DNA from: Luteimonas_C sp035250245
GTDB lineage: Bacteria; Pseudomonadota; Gammaproteobacteria; Xanthomonadales; Xanthomonadaceae
Assembly (NCBI GenBank): GCA_035250245.1
Contig: DATFFH010000079.1
Location: forward strand, 1 to 19,835
Direction: 5' to 3'
DNA length: 19,835 nt
Shown: positions 7,101 through 13,674 of the stretch, piece after piece
How the letters are laid out: each line of letters starts with the position of its first letter
Numbering within the stretch: the first letter of the stretch is position 1
Notes under the pieces: model-generated
Told to the model about the DNA's origin: nothing
The model's database searches: none
What the model saw: the letters and a program-made list of their open reading frames with translations, nothing else
Position numbers and translations under genes: made by a program

Positions 7101-8663
7101 GAAAGCCTGGCGGAAGCGGTCGTACAGCGGCCGCACCTGTTGCGACAATGCGGCCATCGGCACATCGTCGCCCATCGAGCCGATCGCTTCCTGTTCGGTT
7201 TCGGCCAAGGGCCGCAACACCTGCTCGCGTTCTTCGCGGGTCAGTTGGAATAGCTTCTGGAAGCCGGCCAGCGTGCCGTGGTCGAAAGGTTCTGCGGCCA
7301 GCGCCGGATCGATCAGTTCGCTGTGCAGATAGGTCATGCCCTGCTTCAGCCAGCGCTTGTACGGCGCGCGCGCGCGGTTGATCGCGTCGATCGCCTCGCT
7401 GTCCAGCAACTCGCCGGTGCGCAGGTCGGCGGCGATCATCTGCCCCGGCCCCAGCTTGCCTTTCGCTTCGATCTCGGCCGCCGGCAATTCCCACACGCCG
7501 GCTTCGGAGGCGACCAGGAAATGTCGGTCGCGCGAGCGCAGCCAGCGCGCCGGGCGCAGGCCGTTGCGATCGAGCGTGCAGGCGGCGTAGCGGCCATCGA
7601 ACACGACGATGCCGGCCGGGCCGTCCCAGGGTTCGGTGTTGAGCGCGTAATACTCGTAGAACGCGGCCAGGTCCGCGTCCCTGTATTCCAGCGATTGCGT
7701 CGCCGGCGGAATCAAAATCCGCATCGCCTTCAGCAGATCCATGCCGCCGGCCTGCAGCAGTTCCAGCATCGAATCCAGGCTTTGCGAATCCGAGCCGTCG
7801 GTTTCGATCACCGGATCGAATTCGCGCGGATCCAGATCTTCGGTGCGCCACTCCGCCGCGCGCGCCTGCGCCCAGCGTCGGTTGCCGGCGATGGTGTTGA
7901 TCTCGCCGTTGTGCGCCAGCAAGCGGAACGGTTGCGCCAGCGACCAGCGCGAACTGGTGTTGGTGGAGAAGCGCTGATGGAACACCACCGCGCTGCTGGC
8001 CAGATCCGCGCGGCGCAGGTCCGGATACAGCTGCGGCAAACGCGACGGCAGCACCATGCCCTTGTAGCCGATGCTGTCGGCGGACAAGGTCACGATGTAG
8101 AAATCGGGTAATTCGCGGCGCAATCTCTGCTCGGCGCGGCGTCGGGCCAGGTACAGCGCGCGCTGGAACGCGGCCGGTTGCGGGCGCGCGCCGTCCACGT
8201 CCAAGGCCGGCGCGACGTATACCTGTTCGATCCGCGGCAGCGAACGCCGCGCGCTCGCGCCGCAGGCGCTTTCGTCCAGCGGCACGGCGCGCCAGCCGGC
8301 GATCGCCAATCCCACTTCGCGCAACGCTTGCGCCAGTCCCGTGCGCGCTTGCGCCGCCTGCGCTTCGTCGTGCGGCAGGAACACCAAGCCGGAAGCGAAC
8401 TGCGCGCCTAACGCGATGCCCGCTTCGGCGGCGAGCGCGCGCAGGAAAGTGTCGGGACGCTTGATCAGCAGACCGCAGCCGTCGCCGCTGAGGCCGTCGG
8501 CGGCGACGCCGCCGCGGTGGGTCATGCGGCCCAGCGCTTCCAGGGCGTGTTCGACCAGATCGCGGGAAGGGCGGTCGTCGAGTTGGGCGATCAGGCCAAA
8601 ACCACAGCTGTCCCGCTCGTCGCGGGGGTCGTACAAACCAGTGCGGGCTTGGCGATCGTCCAT
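4185..8663 (-). CDS. gltB: Glutamate synthase (NADPH) large subunit
   Basis: GltB takes the amide nitrogen of glutamine and transfers it to 2-oxoglutarate using electrons delivered by GltD, in the cytosol. The 1492 residues match the usual length. The N-terminal Ntn-type amidotransferase nucleophile is Cys20 in RDSCGFG, after a 19-residue stretch expected to be cleaved off. AHNGEINTIAGNRRW is the conserved substrate loop. The FMN/synthase domain shows KPGEGGQLPGHKV and ISGHDGGTGASP (near residue 1040). The 3Fe-4S ligands are Cys1116, Cys1122 and Cys1127 in CKYLRICHLNNC. The C-terminal GXGXG beta-helix domain (about 1230-1440) has repeated Gly motifs. ATG 8663 has GGAG five bases upstream. It is first in a gltB-gltD operon; the AT-rich region upstream holds its likely promoter. 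Confidence 0.97.
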   Translation of the reverse strand: MDDRQARTGLYDPRDERDSCGFGLIAQLDDRPSRDLVEHALEALGRMTHRGGVAADGLSGDGCGLLIKRPDTFLRALAAEAGIALGAQFASGLVFLPHDEAQAAQARTGLAQALREVGLAIAGWRAVPLDESACGASARRSLPRIEQVYVAPALDVDGARPQPAAFQRALYLARRRAEQRLRRELPDFYIVTLSADSIGYKGMVLPSRLPQLYPDLRRADLASSAVVFHQRFSTNTSSRWSLAQPFRLLAHNGEINTIAGNRRWAQARAAEWRTEDLDPREFDPVIETDGSDSQSLDSMLELLQAGGMDLLKAMRILIPPATQSLEYRDADLAAFYEYYALNTEPWDGPAGIVVFDGRYAACTLDRNGLRPARWLRSRDRHFLVASEAGVWELPAAEIEAKGKLGPGQMIAADLRTGELLDSEAIDAINRARAPYKRWLKQGMTYLHSELIDPALAAEPFDHGTLAGFQKLFQLTREEREQVLRPLAETEQEAIGSMGDDVPMAALSQQVRPLYDRFRQAFAQVTNPPIDPLREDCVMSLATQIGREGNVFVDGPDVVHHVLLNSPVMSQRKVRQLLSMAPYDASHRYIDLNFRAEEGLRAALRRLCAEAEEAAREGVLLLILSDRRPRRDHLMLHALLATGAVHQHLVRAGLRCAANLIVETGTARDPHHFACLIGYGATAVYPYLAYQTLHDLGVRGILKTKHDEVAQIGRSYRRGVKKGLLKIISKMGISTIGSYRGAQLFEIVGLDREVVDLCFTGTPSRIGGAGFDALQADAAHLAALGWDNNALPEIGGLLQYTPEGEYHQFNPDVVMSLQRAVRSGDAGDWKRYADTVNTRPPAALRDLLALDTAATQSISLDEVEPIEAIVKRFDTAAMSLGALSPEAHEALAIAMNRLGGRSNSGEGGEDPIRYRSEKTSKIKQIASGRFGVTPEYLVNAEVLQIKMAQGAKPGEGGQLPGHKVNELIARLRYARPGIGLISPPPHHDIYSIEDLAQLIFDLKQVNPDALVSVKLVSHAGVGTIATGVAKAGADLITISGHDGGTGASPLSSIRYAGTPWEMGLSEARQALLTNDLRERVIVQADGGLKTGLDVIKAALLGAESFGFGTAPMIALGCKYLRICHLNNCATGVATQDERLRENHFTGLPERVENFFRGLAEEVRGYLAQLGARTLGEIVGRVDLLEQIDAQGAHRSEVDLSLLLAGDGLANGGLCGTPALAASVDGLAAALDADLAGAINGKLGGRFEYPIRNTDRSIGARLSGRIARLHGNLGMNDAPIELRFDGTAGQSFGAFLAGGLQLELHGEANDYVGKGMAGGRIVIRPPAGARYAAHDTPILGNTCLYGATGGELYAAGQAGERFAVRNSGATAVVEGVGDHCCEYMTGGTVAVLGRTGLNFGAGFTGGMAYVLDLDRDFVDRYNHELIDILRINSEGFAAHRSHLLDLIETHARLTGSVFAQRVIEEFRDFLGKFWLVKPKAASLESLADNLRRAA

Positions 8664-8749
8664 CCTGTCTCCGTCGGCTGCGCTTCGCGTGGCGACGGCG
8701 GGCTACGGTGCGCTCGCGCGCTCCGGCCTGCCTTTGCAAGGATGGTCCG

Positions 8750-8778
8750 ACTAGAACACAATTTGTGCGTTGCGGCAA
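8750..8778 (-). promoter_or_regulatory. Candidate gltB promoter with a palindrome in the spacer
   Basis: On the - strand, TTGCCG (8773-8778) and TCTAGT (8750-8755) are separated by 17 bases. The spacer contains CACAA-A-TTGTG (8757-8767), a possible repressor or activator site. The match to sigma-70 consensus is only moderate and the transcription start is not known. Confidence 0.3.
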
Positions 8779-8811
8779 TTCGTGCTGGTATGGGGTTTGA
8801 GACCCGCCGCC

Positions 8812-8860
8812 AACAAATAGACCCGGGTATATTTAACAAATAAATAAATCCGGGTATTAT
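8812..8860 (+). promoter_or_regulatory. AT-rich promoter with paired direct repeats upstream of the DUF2239 gene
   Basis: Two ordered direct-repeat pairs occur: AACAAATA at 8812-8819 and 8835-8842, and CCGGGTAT at 8823-8830 and 8850-8857. A candidate -35 TTTAAC (8832-8837) and -10 TATTAT (8855-8860) are 17 bases apart, and the second CCGGGTAT overlaps the -10. The arrangement suggests two tandem binding sites for a regulator covering the promoter. Confidence 0.5.
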
Positions 8861-8887
8861 CCGCGCTCCTTCGGACCGACCGTCGCC

Positions 8888-9493
8888 ATGCAAGCCGCAC
8901 CCGATACCCGTTGCACCGCCTTCGCCGGCCAGCACCGCATCGCCTCCGGCGAATTGCGCCACGTTGCCTTGATGGCGCAACGCGCATCGGCGGCCGCGGG
9001 CGCGCCGGTGCTGATTTTCGACGACCGCAGCAGCGAGCCGATCGAGATCGATTTGCGCGGCACGCCGGCCGATCTGCTCAAGCGATTGGCCGAAGCCTCG
9101 GATCAGGCCGCGCGCAGCGCCGATCCCGCCGTGGCCGAGGCCACGCCGCGTAAAGGTCCGGGACGTCCGCGCCTGGGCGTGATCGCGCGCGAAGTGACGC
9201 TGTTGCCGCGCCACTGGCAATGGTTGGCGTCCCAGCCCGGTGGCGCCTCGGTGGCGCTGCGCAAACTGGTCGAAGAAGCGCGCCGCACCCACGCCGGCAA
9301 CGACCGCCGCCGCGAGGCGCAGGAATCGGCCTACCGCTTCATGTCGGCGATGGCCGGCGATCTTCCGGATTTCGAGGAAGCCTCGCGCGCCCTGTTCGCC
9401 GGCGATGCGTCCACGTTCGAGGAGCGGATCGCGGCCTGGCCGGAGGACGTGCGCGAGCACCTGTCGATGCTGGCCGCCGACGCGGTGGCATGA
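8888..9493 (+). CDS. DUF2239 family protein
   Basis: The 201-residue protein matches my recollection of DUF2239, a family of unknown function common in Proteobacteria. The N-terminal part CTAFAGQHRIASGEL (residues 9-23) and VLIFDDRSSEPIEIDLRG (41-58) are typical. A central KGPGRPRLGV (89-98) has a GRP core like an AT-hook. It is followed by the conserved block REVTLLPRHWQWLASQPGG (101-119) and ASVALRKLVEEAR, which looks like a helix-turn or ribbon-helix-helix segment. DNA binding is inferred from these pieces, not established. The ATG at 8888 lies about 20 bases after the predicted transcription start and has no strong Shine-Dalgarno sequence. The gene stands alone, divergent from gltB, behind an AT-rich region with direct repeats that could be its own operator. 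Confidence 0.88.
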   Translation: MQAAPDTRCTAFAGQHRIASGELRHVALMAQRASAAAGAPVLIFDDRSSEPIEIDLRGTPADLLKRLAEASDQAARSADPAVAEATPRKGPGRPRLGVIAREVTLLPRHWQWLASQPGGASVALRKLVEEARRTHAGNDRRREAQESAYRFMSAMAGDLPDFEEASRALFAGDASTFEERIAAWPEDVREHLSMLAADAVA

Positions 9494-9580
9494 TGGCGGC
9501 GGGGCCGCGCAGGCCTCATCATCAGCCTGTCCGCTGCGATCTCTTCTCAGCGATTGCGACGCGGAATCGGCAAAGTCAAA

Positions 9581-9683
9581 AGCAAATCTCCCCCTGCCCC
9601 CTCTTTTTCAAAGAGGGGAACAGCCAAAGCGCGTGAAGCATGCTTTATCCCCCTTTGAAAAAGGGGGACACAGGGGATTTGCT
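9581..9683. repeat. Inverted repeat, CCCCCTTTGAAAAAGGGGG family
   Basis: The ends AGCAAATC (9581-9588) and GATTTGCT (9676-9683) are inverted. Inside are two imperfect hairpins, CCCCTCTTTTTCAAAGAGGGG and CCCCCTTTGAAAAAGGGGG. It fills much of the 238-base gap between the DUF2239 and MFS genes; the rest of the gap shows nothing identifiable. It is probably a dispersed palindromic element, and only one copy occurs here. Confidence 0.75.
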
Positions 9684-9731
9684 GTTGGCGCGAATCCGCA
9701 CGACGACTGCGGACCACTTTCAGGAACAGGC

Positions 9732-10988
9732 ATGAACGCACTCGCTCCGCAAGCCCGCAAAGCCGCGCTCGCCTTCATCTTCGTCACGGTGCTGATCGAC
9801 ATCCTGGCGTTCGGCCTGATCATTCCGGTGCTGCCGCACCTGGTGCAGCAGTTCGTCGGCGGCGACATCGCCAAAGCCTCGCTCTGGGTCGGCGTGTTCG
9901 GCACGATGTTCGCGCTGATCCAGTTCGTGACCGCACCGATCCAGGGCGCGTTGTCCGACCGCTACGGCCGGCGCCTGGTGATCTTGTTGTCCTGCCTGGG
10001 CCTGGGCCTGGACTTCATCTTCATGGCGCTTGCGCCGACGCTGGCCTGGCTGTTCGTGGGCCGGATCATTTCCGCGATGACCTCGGCCAGCTTCACGACG
10101 GCGAACGCCTACATCGCCGACGTCACGCCGCCGGACAAGCGCGCGCAGGCCTTCGGCATGATCGGCGCCGCGTTCGGTCTGGGTTTCATCGTCGGCCCGG
10201 TGCTCGGCGGTTGGCTCGGCGGCATCGATCTGCGCATGCCGTTCTGGGGCGCCGCGATCCTGGCGCTGTGCAATTTCGCCTACGGTTGGTTCGTGCTGCC
10301 GGAATCGCTGGCGGCGGACAAGCGCACGCCGCGCTTCGACTGGTCGCACGCCAATCCGCTCGGTTCGCTCATGCTGTTGAAGAGCTATCCGCAGGTGTTC
10401 GGCCTGGCCGCGGTGGTGCTGCTGATCAACCTGGCGCACTACGTGTATCCCAGCGTGTTCGTGCTGTACGCCGATTACCGCTACCACTGGGGCCCGCAAG
10501 CGGTCGGCTGGGTGCTGGCGGTGGTGGGCGTGTTCAGCGTGATCGTCAATGCGCTGGTGGTGAAGCGCGTGGTCGGCGCGTTCGGCGAACGCCGCACGCT
10601 GCTGATCGGGTTGATGTGCGGCACGGTCGGGTTCGCGATCTACGGCTGGGCGCCGACCGGATATTGGTTCCTGGCCGGCATCCCGGTCATGGCCTTGTGG
10701 GCGCTGTCGATGCCGGCCACGCAGGCGCTGGTCACGCGTCAGGTCGGGCCGAGCGCGCAAGGGCGCATCCAGGGCGCGCTGACCAGCCTGGTCAGCTTCG
10801 CCGGCATCATCGGCCCGGCGCTGTACACGGGTGTGTTCGCGACGTTCATCGGCCCGCGCGCGCCAGCGCACGTGCCCGGGGCGCCGTTCCTGCTGGCCTG
10901 CCTGATGCTGATGGCCGCGGGGCTGGTCGCTTGGCGCTATGCGCGCGCGCCGGCCCAGTCGGCGGATGCCGTGGTGGATGCGGCCTAG
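9732..10988 (+). CDS. MFS exporter, Tcr/Tet-like (DHA1) family
   Basis: This 418-residue inner-membrane protein has about twelve hydrophobic segments and belongs to the drug:proton antiporter branch of the major facilitator superfamily. Helix 1 carries Asp23 in LIDILAFGLIIPVLP, the same layout as TetA. The helix 2-3 loop has motif A, GALSDRYGRR (residues 72-81), and helix 5 has the antiporter motif C-like AFGLGFIVGPVLGGWLGG. TetA proteins are close to 400 residues, so length agrees. The substrate cannot be deduced: no tetR-type regulator is adjacent, and similar genes are common in the chromosomes of environmental bacteria without tetracycline resistance being shown. The start at 9732 has AGGA at 9722-9725 and begins the first helix properly. 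The frame is open further upstream, through the repeat, but that is not protein-like. Confidence 0.9.
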   Translation: MNALAPQARKAALAFIFVTVLIDILAFGLIIPVLPHLVQQFVGGDIAKASLWVGVFGTMFALIQFVTAPIQGALSDRYGRRLVILLSCLGLGLDFIFMALAPTLAWLFVGRIISAMTSASFTTANAYIADVTPPDKRAQAFGMIGAAFGLGFIVGPVLGGWLGGIDLRMPFWGAAILALCNFAYGWFVLPESLAADKRTPRFDWSHANPLGSLMLLKSYPQVFGLAAVVLLINLAHYVYPSVFVLYADYRYHWGPQAVGWVLAVVGVFSVIVNALVVKRVVGAFGERRTLLIGLMCGTVGFAIYGWAPTGYWFLAGIPVMALWALSMPATQALVTRQVGPSAQGRIQGALTSLVSFAGIIGPALYTGVFATFIGPRAPAHVPGAPFLLACLMLMAAGLVAWRYARAPAQSADAVVDAA

Positions 10989-11001
10989 AAGCTGGAAAAC
11001 C

Positions 11002-11076
11002 TGTGGGAGCGGCTTCAGCCGCGAGCTTTCGATTTAGACAAAGGCCGAGAAGCTCGCGGCTGATGCCGCTCCCACA
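11002..11076. repeat. Inverted-pair palindromic repeat, GTGGGAGCGGCTTTAGCC family, locus 2 (imperfect arms)
   Basis: The left arm contains GTGGGAGCGGCTTCAGCCG, the right arm CGGCTGATGCCGCTCCCAC. Unlike the other loci of this family, the centres do not match (CTTCAG against CTGATG). It begins shortly after the MFS gene stop. Confidence 0.85.
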
Positions 11077-11123
11077 AGAAGCGCTTCCTATGAGATCGCC
11101 GCTAGTGTCGCGATTGAAGGAAA

Positions 11124-11152
11124 AAGCTCGCGGCTAAAGCCGCTCCTGCAAA
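11124..11152 (-). repeat. Solo half unit of the GTGGGAGCGGCTTTAGCC family
   Basis: AAGCTCGCGGCTAAAGCC continues to GCTCCTGCAAAA, in the orientation of a right arm, with no left arm nearby. It is a third half unit directly following locus 2, which suggests past recombination or loss of its partner. Confidence 0.75.
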
Positions 11153-11228
11153 AAACACGGGCTTCCGGCATATGGCGTGGCGTCCATCCGCTGCGATAAT
11201 CCCGGCACCCACGACCGAGGGTTCCGCC

Positions 11229-11453
11229 ATGCGCATCCCGTTGCTGATCGCCGCCACGTTGTTCGCCAGCGCCTGCGGCAGCGTCGAATATAAGGACACT
11301 AACGCCGCCGTCGATGCCAATCCCGCCTGTGTCGGCGCCGAAAGCCGGCCCGGCGAAGCGGTCGCGCCCTGGTGCAAGCGCGAGATGGGCGCCACGATCA
11401 AGACCGAGCGCAAGAGCGAGAAGATCGACTTCGACAAGAAAGACGACGACTGA
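11229..11453 (+). CDS. Small putative lipoprotein, Lys/Asp-rich C-terminus
   Basis: The 74-residue protein starts MRIPLLIAATLFASACGS, a short basic start, a hydrophobic core and a possible lipobox ending at Cys16. The -3 residue is Ala rather than the usual Leu, so lipidation is likely but not certain. The mature part has two further Cys (in NPACVGA and APWCKRE), which could form a disulfide, and a charged tail KSEKIDFDKKDDD. I do not recognise a family. The ATG at 11229 is preceded by GAGG at 11217-11220. An upstream in-frame ATG at 11172 would place the hydrophobic core internally and is less likely. A GATAAT at 11195-11200 could be a -10 element. Palindromic repeats flank the gene on both sides. 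Confidence 0.75.
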   Translation: MRIPLLIAATLFASACGSVEYKDTNAAVDANPACVGAESRPGEAVAPWCKREMGATIKTERKSEKIDFDKKDDD

Positions 11454-11470
11454 GCAGGGGCTCTTCGCCC

Positions 11471-11551
11471 TTGTAGAGTCGAGCCTGCTCGACTGCTTTT
11501 GCCCTTCCTCGCGCCGGAACGAAGAGCAGTCGAGCAGGCTCGACTCTACAA
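11471..11551. repeat. Inverted-pair palindromic repeat, GTAGAGTCGAGCCTGCTCGAC family, locus 1
   Basis: Arms 11471-11497 and 11525-11551 are perfect 27-base reverse complements separated by 27 bases. Each arm contains its own palindrome GTCGAGC-CT-GCTCGAC. A second locus, with a one-base-longer centre, is at 18129-18212. It lies between the small lipoprotein and topoisomerase IB genes. Confidence 0.92.
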
Positions 11552-11601
11552 AGCGGGGCACGTTTGCGCGGCGTTGACGCGGCCGGTCCGAAGCTGCGCC
11601 G

Positions 11602-12684
11602 ATGGCCGAAGCCGGAACCAGCGATCCCTCCCGAACCGGCAAACGCGCCGCCCGCAGCGCAGGGTTGCGCTACGTCAGCGATGGGTCGCCAGGCCTCCGG
11701 CGCAAGCGCAGCGGCAAAGGCTTCGCCTACCTGCGCGCGAACGGGCGCGCGGTGCGCGACGCGAAGACGCTGGCGCGGATTCGCGCGCTGGCGATCCCGC
11801 CCGCCTACACCGACGTCTGGATTTGCGCCGATCCCCGCGGCCATCTGCAAGCCACCGGCCGCGATGCGCGCGGACGCAAGCAATACCGCTATCACCCGCA
11901 ATGGAGCGAAGTCCGCGGCTTCGGCAAGTTCGACCGTCTCGTCGCCTTCGGCAAGGCGTTGCCGAAATTGCGCCGCGCGGTGCGCCGCGATCTGAAGTTG
12001 CCGGGATTTCCGCGCGAGAAAGTATTGGCGATCGCGGTCGCGCTGATGGCGCAAACCCTGCTGCGCGTCGGCAACGACGCTTACGCCCGCGAGAACGGCT
12101 CGTTCGGGCTGACCACGCTGCGCAATCGACACGTCGAATTCCTGCGCGGGGGTCGCGCGCGGCTGAGTTTTCCCGGCAAGAGCGGGCAGGCGCAGGAGTC
12201 GGTGCTCGACGATGCGCGCCTGGTCAAACTGATGCGGGCCTGCCAGCAATTGCCCGGGCAGGCGCTATTCCAATATGTCGACGAGGCCGGCAAGCGCCAG
12301 CGCATCGATTCGGGCATGGTCAACGATTATCTGCGCGCGGCAATGGGCGAGGATTTCACCGCCAAGGATTTCCGCACCTGGGGCGGCACCTTGCTCGCCT
12401 TCCAATTGTTCGCGGCCAAGCCGTTGCCGGCTTCCGCGCCCGGCGGCGCGCCCAGCGAACGCGCGCTGGCCGCGGCGCAGAACGAAGTGATCGCCGAAGT
12501 GGCGCGCACGCTGGGCAACACGGCGGCGGTATGCCGCAAGGCGTATATCGATCCCGTGTTGTACGGCGGGTGGCGCGATGGCGCTTTGGCGCGCGCAGCG
12601 GCGGCGGCGAAAGGGGCGCGGCAGTGGGAAGCCGCGATCTTGGGTTTCTTGCGTCGCGCGCATCGGCGCAACGGGCGCGCATAA
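11602..12684 (+). CDS. DNA topoisomerase IB (poxvirus-like type)
   Basis: Bacterial topoisomerase IB relaxes positive and negative supercoils by nicking one strand through a 3'-phosphotyrosine, without ATP. The 360-residue protein shows the expected catalytic set: Arg155 in TLLRVGND, Lys193 in FPGKSGQ, Arg258 in KDFRTWGGT and the nucleophile Tyr315 in CRKAYIDP. The N-terminal domain contains GKGFAYLRANG (residues 38-48) and IPPAYTDVWIC (65-75), typical of the family. ATG 11602 lacks a clear Shine-Dalgarno sequence, but an in-frame TGA at 11575-11577 leaves no earlier ATG. It probably has its own promoter, as it is separated from the upstream gene by a palindromic repeat, and it ends at a perfect palindrome immediately after the stop. 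Confidence 0.95.
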   Translation: MAEAGTSDPSRTGKRAARSAGLRYVSDGSPGLRRKRSGKGFAYLRANGRAVRDAKTLARIRALAIPPAYTDVWICADPRGHLQATGRDARGRKQYRYHPQWSEVRGFGKFDRLVAFGKALPKLRRAVRRDLKLPGFPREKVLAIAVALMAQTLLRVGNDAYARENGSFGLTTLRNRHVEFLRGGRARLSFPGKSGQAQESVLDDARLVKLMRACQQLPGQALFQYVDEAGKRQRIDSGMVNDYLRAAMGEDFTAKDFRTWGGTLLAFQLFAAKPLPASAPGGAPSERALAAAQNEVIAEVARTLGNTAAVCRKAYIDPVLYGGWRDGALARAAAAAKGARQWEAAILGFLRRAHRRNGRA

Positions 12685-12712
12685 AGCCGTCCCCTCCGCG
12701 GAGGGGACGGCT
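12685..12712. terminator. Perfect 28-bp palindrome, candidate two-way terminator
   Basis: The sequence from AGCCGTCCCCTCC to GGAGGGGACGGCT reads the same on both strands. It starts one base after the topoisomerase stop codon and lies 26 bases beyond the stop of the convergent lipoprotein gene. No T-run follows on either strand, so intrinsic termination would be weak; transcript-end stabilisation is an alternative. Confidence 0.6.
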
Positions 12713-12737
12713 CGTGAAGCGCGGTGGAACCGTACGA

Positions 12738-13040
12738 TCAGGAAGACGGCGGCGTGGTCTTCTCAGGCTCCTTCTGTTCCGCCGGCGGCTGCGTATCGTC
12801 GACCGGGGGTGGCGGAGTCGTCGTCGGCTGCTCCGGCGCCATGCCTTCGGTCGGCGGCGCGCTTTGATCCGCAGGCGGCGGTGCCGTCGTATCGGCGGGT
12901 GGCGTGCTCGTATCCGCCGGCGCCTCGGCCGCGGGCGGCGCGGTATCGGTCGGGGTCGGTTCGGCGGTCTCGTTCTTGTTGCACGCCGCCAGCGTCAGCG
13001 CGAAAGCCAGGGCGGCGATGGGCGTCGTGATGCGGGTCAT
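12738..13040 (-). CDS. Pro/Thr-rich putative lipoprotein
   Basis: The 100-residue protein has a lipoprotein signal peptide MTRITTPIAALAFALTLAAC with the lipobox LAAC and the lipid-bearing Cys20. The mature part is low-complexity and rich in Pro, Thr, Ala and acidic residues (for example PPADTTAPPPADQSAPP) and is probably unfolded, perhaps a periplasmic spacer or tether. No enzymatic domain is visible and no family can be assigned, since such composition matches many unrelated proteins. I chose the start at 13040 because AGGAG lies five bases upstream; an ATG six codons earlier (13058) would delete that ribosome binding site from the leader. It converges on topoisomerase IB. Confidence 0.8.
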   Translation of the reverse strand: MTRITTPIAALAFALTLAACNKNETAEPTPTDTAPPAAEAPADTSTPPADTTAPPPADQSAPPTEGMAPEQPTTTPPPPVDDTQPPAEQKEPEKTTPPSS

Positions 13041-13115
13041 GCGGACTCCTTGCGTCAAAGTACGCCGCGAGCTTGCGCGGAGCAGCGTAGAACCGCGTCA
13101 AAATTAGGCTAATAA

Positions 13116-13138
13116 AACGCAGCCCGCGCGGCTGCGTT
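13116..13138 (-). terminator. Intrinsic terminator of the I78-type lipoprotein gene
   Basis: On the - strand AACGCAGCC and GGCTGCGTT form a nine-base-pair stem around GCGCG and are followed by TTTTATTAG. It lies 25 bases after the stop of the gene ending at 13163, a standard arrangement. Confidence 0.75.
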
Positions 13139-13162
13139 CAAGTTGGCGCCGCCGTGCGCGGC

Positions 13163-13477
13163 TCAACCGCAGCGCACTGCGGTCACGTTGTTGGCCGCGT
13201 CCACTTCGATGTTCAAGCGGTCTTCGCGGTAATCCATCGTCACCGCTTGCCCTGGCTTGATGACGCGCGCGTTCGACGAATGGCTGTCGCTCACGGCTTT
13301 GTCGATCAAGGCCTGGTCCGCGGCTTTGCCCTCGGCCCATTGCGCGGCGGAGGCATCGCATTGCTTCGGCGCATCGGCGGGCGGCGCGGATGCGGTGCCG
13401 TCGGAAGAGGGCGAGCTGTTGCAGGCGGCGAGGGTCACGGACAGCAGGGCGGCGAAGCTCAGCGCGGCGCGGGACAT
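13163..13477 (-). CDS. I78-family peptidase-inhibitor-like lipoprotein
   Basis: This 104-residue protein has a lipoprotein signal peptide ending LAAC (Cys19), a Ser/Pro/Ala linker, and a domain from about Cys40 to Cys103. The domain order, a helical part (DASAAQWAEGKAADQALIDK), then ARVIKPGQAVTMDYREDR and LNIEVDAANNVTAVRCG, matches the I78 (elastase-inhibitor-type) family. Cys40 and Cys103 probably form the family's disulfide. The likely place is the periplasmic face of the inner or outer membrane, where it may block serine proteases; the target is unknown. ATG 13477 is preceded by GGAGAA. It has its own intrinsic terminator (13116-13138), so it is probably transcribed apart from the downstream lipoprotein gene. 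Confidence 0.88.
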   Translation of the reverse strand: MSRAALSFAALLSVTLAACNSSPSSDGTASAPPADAPKQCDASAAQWAEGKAADQALIDKAVSDSHSSNARVIKPGQAVTMDYREDRLNIEVDAANNVTAVRCG

Positions 13478-13573
13478 GGCGGTTCTCCAGGGGATGGGCC
13501 GCGCAAGCCTGCGGCCGGGGGCGTGTGCGCGATGTTAACGGTCTGCCGAGGCGCCGGTAACCGCTATTTTTGT

Positions 13574-13664
13574 TTTTGTGGGAGCGGCTTTAGCCGCGAG
13601 CTCTTACCTCCAATTCGCAGCGATCTGCCGGAAAGAGCTCGCGGCTAAAGCCGCTCCCACAAAA
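13574..13664. repeat. Inverted-pair palindromic repeat, GTGGGAGCGGCTTTAGCC family, locus 3
   Basis: Arms 13574-13605 and 13633-13664 are perfect 32-base reverse complements around a 27-base centre. T-rich sequence lies before it and A-rich sequence after it, so the palindrome almost continues outward. It separates the SGNH hydrolase 3' end from the promoter side of the I78 gene. Confidence 0.92.
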
Positions 13665-13674
13665 CAAAAAAATT

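Noticed and set aside
5088..7253. 721-codon open frame on the + strand opposite gltB
   Set aside because: It is fully antisense to gltB, which has all its catalytic motifs. The translation is Arg/Gln/Ala-rich with no recognisable domain, as expected for the shadow frame of a GC-rich gene.
8591..9460. 289-codon open frame on the - strand spanning the gltB start and opposite the DUF2239 gene
   Set aside because: It overlaps the gltB 5' end and runs antisense to a conserved family protein across the AT-rich promoter; its translation has no family features.
9240..9731. Long in-frame extension upstream of the MFS gene
   Set aside because: It overlaps the DUF2239 gene in another frame and runs through a palindromic repeat. 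The start at 9732 has AGGA and begins the first helix.
9732..10988. Naming the MFS gene tetA
   Set aside because: The layout is Tet-like but there is no adjacent tetR, and substrate specificity cannot be read from these motifs.
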